Shown: positions 6,327 through 11,423 of the stretch, in pieces
How the letters are laid out: each line of letters opens with the position of its first letter
Position numbering within the stretch: the first letter of the stretch is position 1
NCBI GenBank assembly: GCA_902795755.1
Contig: CADBMO010000004.1
Coordinates: 1-14,724 of the forward strand
DNA length: 14,724 nt
Direction: 5' to 3'
Source: an uncultured Erysipelotrichaceae bacterium
GTDB lineage: Bacteria > Bacillota_I > Bacilli_A > RF39 > UBA660
Program-made: the position numbers and the translations under genes
The notes under the pieces: model-generated
Database searches by the model: none
Seen by the model: the letters and a program-made list of their open reading frames with translations, nothing else
Told to the model about the DNA's origin: nothing

Positions 6327-7265
6327 ATGTATAAAGATTTAAAAGTTATATTTATGGGTACTCCTGATTTTTGTGTTCCAATTTTAGATACTTTAATAAA
6401 AGAATGCAATGTTATAGGAGTAGTTACGCAACCTGATAAAGAAGTTGGAAGAAAACATGAAATAATGTATTCGCCAATTAAAAAAGTTGCGCTTGAAAAC
6501 AACATAAAAGTGTTACAACCAATTAAAATTAGAAACGAGTATGAAGATATTATTAGTATGAATCCTGATATTATAATTACGTGTGCCTATGGTCAAATAG
6601 TGCCAGAAGTTATTCTTAATGCACCAAAGTATGGATGCATTAATGTTCATGCATCACTACTTCCAAAATTAAGGGGTGGTGCCCCAATTCATAAAGCTAT
6701 TATTAATGGCTACGATAAAACTGGTATTACAATTATGTATATGGATAAAGGTATGGATACAGGAGATATGATATCAAAGGTAGAAGTAGAAATAAAAAAT
6801 ACTGATACCGCAGAGACTTTACATGATAAATTACAAGCTGCATCGGTACCACTATTAATTGATACTTTAAAAGATATAATAAGTGGAACCAACAAAAGAG
6901 AAAAACAAAATAATGATGAAGCAACGTATGCATATAATGTATCACGTGAAGAAGAACATATTGATTTTAGTAAAACGTCAAAAGAAATATATAATCAAAT
7001 AAGAGGACTTAATTCCTGGCCTGGTGCATATGCTATATTAGATGATAAAAATATTAAAATATGGTCATCTAATATAAGTGATAAAACGTATGATAAAAAA
7101 CCAGGTACAATAGTTAATTTAGATAAAAATGGATTAGAGGTTGTAACGGGTGATGGCAGTATATTGATAACGGAATTACAATTACCTGGAAAGAAGAAAA
7201 CTTTAGTAAAAGATTTTATAAATGGGTCAAAAAAAGAAGATTATGTTGAAAAATGTTTCAACTAA
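6327..7265 (+). CDS. fmt: Methionyl-tRNA formyltransferase
   Basis: Transfers a formyl group from 10-formyl-tetrahydrofolate to Met-tRNAfMet, preparing the initiator tRNA; cytoplasmic. The 312 residues match the usual ~315. The N-terminal Rossmann domain starts with VIFMGTPDF and contains the catalytic triad as Asn106, His108 (INVHASLLPKLRGGAPI) and Asp144 (GMDTGD), at the same positions as in E. coli Fmt. The C-terminal tRNA-binding domain (about 205-312) includes RGLNSWPGAYA. The conserved Arg in LPKLRGG is an AGG codon. The ribosome site AAAAGAGG is directly upstream, just after the T-run of the preceding hairpin. No def (peptide deformylase) or priA is adjacent, although these often flank fmt in other Firmicutes. 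Confidence 0.97.
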   Translation: MYKDLKVIFMGTPDFCVPILDTLIKECNVIGVVTQPDKEVGRKHEIMYSPIKKVALENNIKVLQPIKIRNEYEDIISMNPDIIITCAYGQIVPEVILNAPKYGCINVHASLLPKLRGGAPIHKAIINGYDKTGITIMYMDKGMDTGDMISKVEVEIKNTDTAETLHDKLQAASVPLLIDTLKDIISGTNKREKQNNDEATYAYNVSREEEHIDFSKTSKEIYNQIRGLNSWPGAYAILDDKNIKIWSSNISDKTYDKKPGTIVNLDKNGLEVVTGDGSILITELQLPGKKKTLVKDFINGSKKEDYVEKCFN

Positions 7266-7274
7266 TCTTTTTTT
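7238..7274 (+). terminator. Intrinsic terminator of fmt
   Basis: A strong 13-bp stem: AGATTA (7238-7243), one bulged T, GTTGAAA (7245-7251), AATG loop, TTTCAAC TAATCT (7256-7268), then a T-run to 7274. Most of the stem is fmt coding sequence, and the TAA stop (7263-7265) is in the 3' arm. Confidence 0.88.
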
Positions 7275-7305
7275 GTAAAGTATGTGTTTAAGCTTGTCTA
7301 ATTTA

Positions 7306-7334
7306 TTGACTTATTAAGAATCATTTAATATTAT
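7306..7334 (+). promoter_or_regulatory. Sigma-A type promoter for the two-gene surface protein unit
   Basis: TTGACT (7306-7311), 17-base spacer, TATTAT (7329-7334). It is followed by AGAGAGG (7341-7347) and the ATG at 7353. Confidence 0.78.
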
Positions 7335-7352
7335 TAAAATAGAGAGGATGAT

Positions 7353-8333
7353 ATGATGAAGAAAAAGAAAATCATAATAATAGGCATAATAATAATTGTA
7401 TTATTAATAATATCCATACTAATATTTATAAACATTAAACCTACGAAGAAGGTTAATAAAAAAATAACTACTACAAAACATACACAAAAAGTAGTTATAG
7501 ATGACGATAAGTATAAGCATTTAACGAAGGTTAGAACAACTACTGTAGAGTCAAATAATTATAAAGCTAGTATTATAGATGGTGAGTTAATAATAACATT
7601 TGATGGTAAAGGTGTTAAAACTAGTGGAATAGATGAAAAAATATTATACGTTGTTGATTTAGGGAACTTCGTTAGTTATGAACCAACCTTTGTGGCAATT
7701 GCAAAAGAAAAAGTTTACGTTGGTGAGATAAATTCTAATGGTGAAGCTATTTTTGATAAAATAAACACTACCAATAATATAAATGAGGTATACTTAGTAA
7801 ATGAACTTGATTATTCTTTTGGATATGTTAAACAAGCATATGCTCTTTTAGATAATGGTGAGCTAAGAAAAATAGAGTATAATGCGTATAGTAATAAAGC
7901 TAGTCTTTCAAGGACTTATGAAAATAGGTTTGTTGACATATTTTTATGGGGTAATGGTGGTTTAGTATTAAGGATAGATAAAGGAAAAAATAATTTGTTG
8001 TTAGCAAAAAATCAAGTAGAAGAATATAATCAAAATCATGAGATGGTAGTAAAGTTAGACTTTGAAGAGATGTTATATAACAAAAAGAAAGTAAATGCTA
8101 AATACGTTATTTTATCAGATGAAGGATACCAAGTATACGTAGTTACTATTGATAACGATTTTTTATATGCTAAACAGGATAAAGACATACCAAACCAAAA
8201 CGTATTAGAATTAAAAGAGTATTCAAAAAAGAAAGTAAAACAAGTAGATGTAAAAGAAAATAAAACAATTAACATTATCTTTGAAGATAATGATAAAAAA
8301 GAATTAAATTATGATATTTTGTATGAAGGATAA
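7353..8333 (+). CDS. N-terminally anchored extracytoplasmic protein of unknown function
   Basis: A 326-residue protein I do not recognise. A basic MMKKKK start and a nearly pure Ile/Leu/Val helix (7-28) act as signal anchor. A Thr/Lys linker (KKITTTKHTQKV, about 36-47) follows, then an extracytoplasmic region of about 270 residues. That region is rich in alternating hydrophobic/polar stretches typical of beta structure, for example ASIIDGELIITFDGKG, EKVYVGEINSNGEAIF and YALLDNGELRKIEYN. The recurring short strand-turn-strand elements could form a beta-propeller-like fold, but this is speculative. There are no cysteines in the ectodomain. Two adjacent ATGs (7353 and 7356) are both usable with AGAGG 5 or 8 bases away. 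The next gene's ribosome site overlaps this stop, so the pair is an operon. Confidence 0.75.
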   Translation: MMKKKKIIIIGIIIIVLLIISILIFINIKPTKKVNKKITTTKHTQKVVIDDDKYKHLTKVRTTTVESNNYKASIIDGELIITFDGKGVKTSGIDEKILYVVDLGNFVSYEPTFVAIAKEKVYVGEINSNGEAIFDKINTTNNINEVYLVNELDYSFGYVKQAYALLDNGELRKIEYNAYSNKASLSRTYENRFVDIFLWGNGGLVLRIDKGKNNLLLAKNQVEEYNQNHEMVVKLDFEEMLYNKKKVNAKYVILSDEGYQVYVVTIDNDFLYAKQDKDIPNQNVLELKEYSKKKVKQVDVKENKTINIIFEDNDKKELNYDILYEG

Positions 8334-8344
8334 GGAGTGATATT

Positions 8345-9031
8345 ATGAATAAAGGTTTAAAGATATTTTTATATGTTTTATTAGCATTATTATGTTTTGG
8401 ACTTGGTTATGGAGTATCTTATATAACATCTAAAAACGTTATGGATAAAAAAGAAGAAAACAAAGTAACTACCACTAAAAAAATAGAAACAGTTAGCAAG
8501 GAAGAAAAAGCGTTTAAAAAAATACTAAATAACGAAATGCAGTTTAATGCAACTAGATGGGCAGATACAAAAGTAGAAAAATACTATTTAAAAGAATATA
8601 CACCAGAAGAGTCAATGGGTTACGTAATAGATAAATATACATACCTAGACATGGATGGAAATGGAACAAAAGAATTAATTATTATGGGTACAATCACGAA
8701 TAACAGAAATGAATTGTTAGATGGTATGAACTTGGTATTTAATTATGAAAATGGTGACGTTAACTGCTATTTATTTAGTTGGAGAGGTTTATCTGATTTA
8801 AGGACTGATGGGTCATATATGGTAAGTGGTGGCGTTTCATCAAGTGGAATAATGAGAATTAAGAAATTTGGTGATTTAAAAGAAGAAGATCAATTTGAAG
8901 AAGAAGAGTTAGCAATAAACGAAGGTGATAATTATAAATTATCCGGAAAAATGGTAAGCGAAGAAGAATATACAAATTATTTAAAAGATAGAGATGCAAA
9001 AAAAGAACCAGAATGGAAAGAATATAAATAA
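8345..9031 (+). CDS. N-terminally anchored extracytoplasmic protein with an EF-hand-like loop
   Basis: A 228-residue protein of unknown function. A signal-anchor helix lies at about 7-27, followed by a Thr/Lys linker (KVTTTKKIET) and a charged extracytoplasmic domain. The clearest motif is YLDMDGNGTKELII at about 100-113. Asp102, Asp104, Asn106, Gly107 and Glu110 fit the D-x-D-x-[DN]-G-x-x-[DE] calcium loop found in dockerin- and VCBS-like exported proteins. A glycine/serine patch, SGGVSSSGIM, lies in the middle of the ectodomain. The C-terminus is very acidic (KEEDQFEEEEL) and ends Lys-rich. It follows the upstream anchored protein by 11 bases, with AAGGAG overlapping that stop, so both are made together and may work together outside the membrane. 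Cys17 in the helix is not a lipobox. Confidence 0.75.
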   Translation: MNKGLKIFLYVLLALLCFGLGYGVSYITSKNVMDKKEENKVTTTKKIETVSKEEKAFKKILNNEMQFNATRWADTKVEKYYLKEYTPEESMGYVIDKYTYLDMDGNGTKELIIMGTITNNRNELLDGMNLVFNYENGDVNCYLFSWRGLSDLRTDGSYMVSGGVSSSGIMRIKKFGDLKEEDQFEEEELAINEGDNYKLSGKMVSEEEYTNYLKDRDAKKEPEWKEYK

Positions 9032-9056
9032 AAGACTTGTATAAAAGTCTTTTTTT
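9030..9056 (+). terminator. Intrinsic terminator of the surface-protein pair
   Basis: AAAAGACTT (9030-9038) pairs with AAGTCTTTT (9045-9053) around GTATAA, and the T-run reaches 9056. The TAA stop (9029-9031) overlaps the foot of the stem. Confidence 0.85.
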
Positions 9057-9064
9057 AGTATAAT
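9037..9064 (+). promoter_or_regulatory. Promoter for frr, overlapping the terminator hairpin
   Basis: A perfect TATAAT (9059-9064) sits two bases after the T-run of the terminator. The best -35, TTGTAT (9037-9042), is in the upper stem and loop of that hairpin, with a 16-base spacer. The -10 is secure; the -35 is weaker. Confidence 0.65.
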
Positions 9065-9086
9065 ATTAATAGGAGAGTGAATATAA

Positions 9087-9629
9087 ATGGATGAGGTTTT
9101 ATTAGAAACAGAAGATAGAATGCAAAAAGCAATTGCAAATATGGAAACAAAATTTTTAAATGTTAGAGCAGGAAGGGCAAACCCAAGAATACTTGATAAA
9201 GTAGAGGTTGAATATTATGGTAGTCCAACACCACTTATTCAATTAGCAACTATTTCAGTTCCAGAGGCACGTAAAATAGTTATTAAACCATTTGATAGAA
9301 ATAGTATTAGTGATATAGAAAAAGCTATTTTTGAATCTGATATTGGGTTAACACCTAATAATAATGGTGAAACAATTACCCTTGTTATTCCTGAGTTAAC
9401 AGAAGAAAGAAGAAAAGAATATGTTAAAGAGGCAAAAACACTTGCAGAGGAAGCTAGAATTGCACTTAGAAACATAAGACAAGACGCTAATAATGATATT
9501 AAAAGATCTGAAGAAACAGAAGATGAAAAAGATGCTTATATGGAAGATGTTCAAGAATTAATTAATAAGTATAACAAAATAGTTGATGAAAAATTAAAAG
9601 AAAAAGAAACCGAATTAATGAGTGTATAA
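9087..9629 (+). CDS. frr: Ribosome recycling factor
   Basis: With EF-G, splits post-termination 70S ribosomes into subunits so they can start again; cytoplasmic and normally essential. The 180 residues (usual ~185) begin MDEVLLETEDRMQKAIANME. Family hallmarks include NVRAGRANPRILDKVEVEYYG, a beta domain (about 30-105) with ISVPEARKIVIKPFD and SDIGLTPNNNGETITLVIPELTEERR, and a long C-terminal helix bundle with ALRNIRQDAN. The ribosome site AGGAG (9071-9075) lies 11 bases before the ATG, a little farther than usual. In most Bacilli frr sits in pyrH-frr-uppS-cdsA. Here it is about 3.8 kb downstream of cdsA, beside a small exported protein, so the classical cluster has been broken up. Confidence 0.97.
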   Translation: MDEVLLETEDRMQKAIANMETKFLNVRAGRANPRILDKVEVEYYGSPTPLIQLATISVPEARKIVIKPFDRNSISDIEKAIFESDIGLTPNNNGETITLVIPELTEERRKEYVKEAKTLAEEARIALRNIRQDANNDIKRSEETEDEKDAYMEDVQELINKYNKIVDEKLKEKETELMSV

Positions 9630-9648
9630 TTATTGTAGGAGGCTTTGT

Positions 9649-10080
9649 ATGAGAAAAGCTAAAGTAAAAGTATTAATAATAAGTGCTATTATTATTGGAT
9701 TGTTTGTTTTTGTTTTATTTAAAACAGGAGTAATAACAACCGTTAATAATGCGATGAACAAGTTAAGTGGTAACGCAAGCATTAATAACAATAGTAAGCC
9801 AAATATTATAAATATAGTAAATTCAAGTGGAGAAGAAAAAGTAAATGAAGACGTAGTTATTTTTATTGACGTTTTGGATACTTCTAAAATAAAAAGGATA
9901 GAGTATTCGTTAGATAATATTAATTGGCATAGTGTTGATAGTATGTTTAAAGATAATGAGGTTATAACAGGTAAGGTAGTATTTACTAAAAACATGAAAA
10001 AAATAGTTTATGTAAGAGCAATTAACGAATATAATAACGTTAGTGATTATAAAACAACGAAAGTAATTATTGAAAAATAA
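9649..10080 (+). CDS. Small exported Ig-like domain protein with N-terminal anchor
   Basis: A 143-residue protein of unknown function. It has a basic start (MRKAKVK), a signal-anchor helix at about 6-24 and an Asn/Ser-rich linker (about 40-55). A single beta-sandwich-like domain follows (about 55-143). The IEYSLDNINWHSVD segment and the closing KKIVYVRAINEYNNVSDYK resemble bacterial Ig-like/fibronectin-like modules of surface proteins, in which a 'YSLDG..W' strand and a 'V.V.A.N..N..S' strand recur. ATG 9649 is preceded by a perfect AGGAGG (9637-9642) with a 6-base spacer. An in-frame GTG at 9622 overlaps frr but lacks a site, so I rejected it. It starts 19 bases after frr with no promoter between, so the two share a transcript. 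Confidence 0.78.
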   Translation: MRKAKVKVLIISAIIIGLFVFVLFKTGVITTVNNAMNKLSGNASINNNSKPNIINIVNSSGEEKVNEDVVIFIDVLDTSKIKRIEYSLDNINWHSVDSMFKDNEVITGKVVFTKNMKKIVYVRAINEYNNVSDYKTTKVIIEK

Positions 10081-10090
10081 TTACTTTTTT
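10060..10090 (+). terminator. Intrinsic terminator of frr and the Ig-like gene
   Basis: A perfect 12-bp stem AAAGTAATTATT (10060-10071), GAAA loop (10072-10075), AATAATTACTTT (10076-10087), with T-run to 10090. The TAA stop (10078-10080) is in the 3' arm. Confidence 0.92.
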
Positions 10091-10094
10091 AAAA

Positions 10095-10122
10095 TTGACA
10101 AAGATATTAAATATGTTATAAT
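10095..10122 (+). promoter_or_regulatory. Strong consensus promoter for the pheST T-box transcript
   Basis: A perfect TTGACA (10095-10100) and a perfect TATAAT (10117-10122) with a TG extension (10114-10115) and a 16-base spacer. This is the best promoter match in the window. A constitutively strong start suits control by downstream attenuation. Confidence 0.88.
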
Positions 10123-10128
10123 TATTTT

Positions 10129-10341
10129 AATGAAAAGCAACGAAGAGGACTAGTAATAAGTGTATGACCAAAAGAGAGTTAGTGGTTGGTGGAAACTAAT
10201 GGTATAAGCTTATGAATTCACCTTAGAGCCGTGTTCGTAATGAATAACCGTTTATCAGCGTTAATGATTTGAGTGTATACGTTATGTATAAATTAAGGTG
10301 GTACCGTGGACTAAAGTTCATCCTTTTGGATGGACTTTTTT
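10129..10341 (+). promoter_or_regulatory. T-box riboswitch sensing tRNA-Phe, upstream of pheST
   Basis: Untranslated leader that binds uncharged tRNA-Phe and then permits transcription of pheST. The T-box core AATTAAGGTGGTACCGTGG is at 10291-10309. Its TGGT bulge (10299-10302) would pair with an ACCA tRNA end, fitting the A discriminator of tRNA-Phe. Stem I carries the loop-E strands AGTA (10152-10155) and GAA (10214-10216), directly followed by the specifier TTC (10217-10219, a Phe codon) and a purine. A GGTTGGTGGAAACTAATGG region forms the distal stem I. The terminator at 10313-10341 competes with the antiterminator formed by the T-box core. Specifier, discriminator and downstream genes all agree on Phe. 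Confidence 0.95.
10313..10341 (+). terminator. Regulated terminator of the pheST T-box
   Basis: AAAGTTCATCC (10313-10323), TTTT loop, GGATGGACTTT (10328-10338) with one G-U pair, and T-run to 10341. It lies directly after the T-box core, the expected place for the competing terminator. Confidence 0.92.
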
Positions 10342-10367
10342 ATTTAGTTGCATATAGGAGGGATAAT

Positions 10368-11423
10368 ATGGATATACAAAAAGAAACTAGTAAGATTAAA
10401 TCTATGATTGAGGAAGATAAAAAAAGTGTTAAAACAATCCAAGAATTAAATGAATTAAAAGTAAAATACATGGGTAAAAAAGGTATTATTAGTGAGCTTA
10501 ATTCTAAAATAAAAGATGTACCTAACGAAGAGAAAAAAACATTTGGTATGAAAGTAAATGAAGTAAGAACTTTATTTAATGATTTTTATGATGCCAAAAA
10601 AGAAGAAATAGAAAATAAGGTATTAAATGAAAAACTAGAAAAAGAGCGTATTGATATAACCATGCCAAGTAAAAAGATAAAACGTGGTTCAAAACATCCT
10701 ATGACAAGAATAGAAGAAAAATTTGAAGATTTATTTTTATCAATGGGGTATACAATTTATGATGGGCCAGAAATTGAAAGTGATGAAAATTGCTTCCAAA
10801 AACTAAACTTACCAAAAGGGCACGCTGCAAGAGATGCACAAGATACGTTTTATTTAAAAGATGAATTTGAAAATTATTTATTAAGAAGTCAAACTTCTAC
10901 TGCACAAGTAAGAGCAATGGAAGAAAATAAAGACAAAGGACCTCTTAGAATAGTTTGCCCTGGTAAGGTATATAGAAGAGATGAAGATGCAACGCACTCA
11001 CATCAATTTATGCAAATAGAAGGATTAGTAATTGATGAAAATGTTTCTATGGCAGATTTAAAAGGTACTTTAGAATTGTTCTGTAAGGCTATTTTAGGAG
11101 AAAAAACCAAAGTTAGATTTAGACCTAGTTATTTTCCATTTACCGAACCATCCGTTGAGGTAGACGTTACATGTTTTAAATGTGGTGGAAAAGGATGTGC
11201 ACTATGTAAACAAACCGGATGGATTGAAGTATTAGGTGCTGGTATGGTTCATCCAAACGTACTTGAGATGAGTGGTTATGATAGCAAAAAGTATCAAGGA
11301 TTTGCATTTGGTACCGGAATTGATAGATTTGCTATGTTTAAATATGGTATTACTGACATAAGAACAATATATGGCAATGATATTAGATTTTTAACACAAT
11401 TTGATAGAAAGGATGATGAATAA
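10368..11423 (+). CDS. pheS: Phenylalanyl-tRNA synthetase alpha subunit
   Basis: Catalytic alpha chain of the (alpha-beta)2 class II enzyme that charges tRNA-Phe in the cytoplasm. The 351 residues (Bacillus ~344) comprise an N-terminal coiled-coil arm (about 1-85) and the catalytic core with HPMTRIEEKFEDLFLSMGY, RSQTSTAQVRAM (motif 2 region) and motif 3 GFAFGTGIDRFAM at 311-323. Ala313 there corresponds to the substrate-pocket Ala294 of E. coli PheS. A four-cysteine knuckle typical of Firmicute PheS is intact (Cys269, Cys272, Cys277, Cys280). ATG 10368 follows AGGAGGG by about 6 bases. The frame is open farther upstream to 10269, but that stretch is T-box RNA and not coding. Expression is controlled by the T-box leader. 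Confidence 0.98.
   Translation: MDIQKETSKIKSMIEEDKKSVKTIQELNELKVKYMGKKGIISELNSKIKDVPNEEKKTFGMKVNEVRTLFNDFYDAKKEEIENKVLNEKLEKERIDITMPSKKIKRGSKHPMTRIEEKFEDLFLSMGYTIYDGPEIESDENCFQKLNLPKGHAARDAQDTFYLKDEFENYLLRSQTSTAQVRAMEENKDKGPLRIVCPGKVYRRDEDATHSHQFMQIEGLVIDENVSMADLKGTLELFCKAILGEKTKVRFRPSYFPFTEPSVEVDVTCFKCGGKGCALCKQTGWIEVLGAGMVHPNVLEMSGYDSKKYQGFAFGTGIDRFAMFKYGITDIRTIYGNDIRFLTQFDRKDDE

Noticed and set aside
8384..8400. Lipoprotein lipobox at Cys17 of the EF-hand-like protein
   Set aside because: The residues before the Cys are Ala-Leu-Leu; a lipobox needs a small residue (Gly/Ala/Ser) at -1. It reads as a plain membrane helix.
9622..9648. GTG start for the Ig-like protein overlapping the end of frr
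   Set aside because: A perfect AGGAGG at 9637-9642 lies between it and ATG 9649, showing that the later start is used.
10269..10367. 33-codon N-terminal extension of PheS
   Set aside because: This stretch is the T-box core and terminator hairpin. AGGAGGG just before ATG 10368 marks the real start, and the resulting length fits the family.
10081..10367. tRNA or small RNA gene in the longest gene-free stretch
   Set aside because: The whole stretch is explained by the terminator, promoter and T-box leader. The tRNA-like ACC/GGTGG bits belong to the T-box core.
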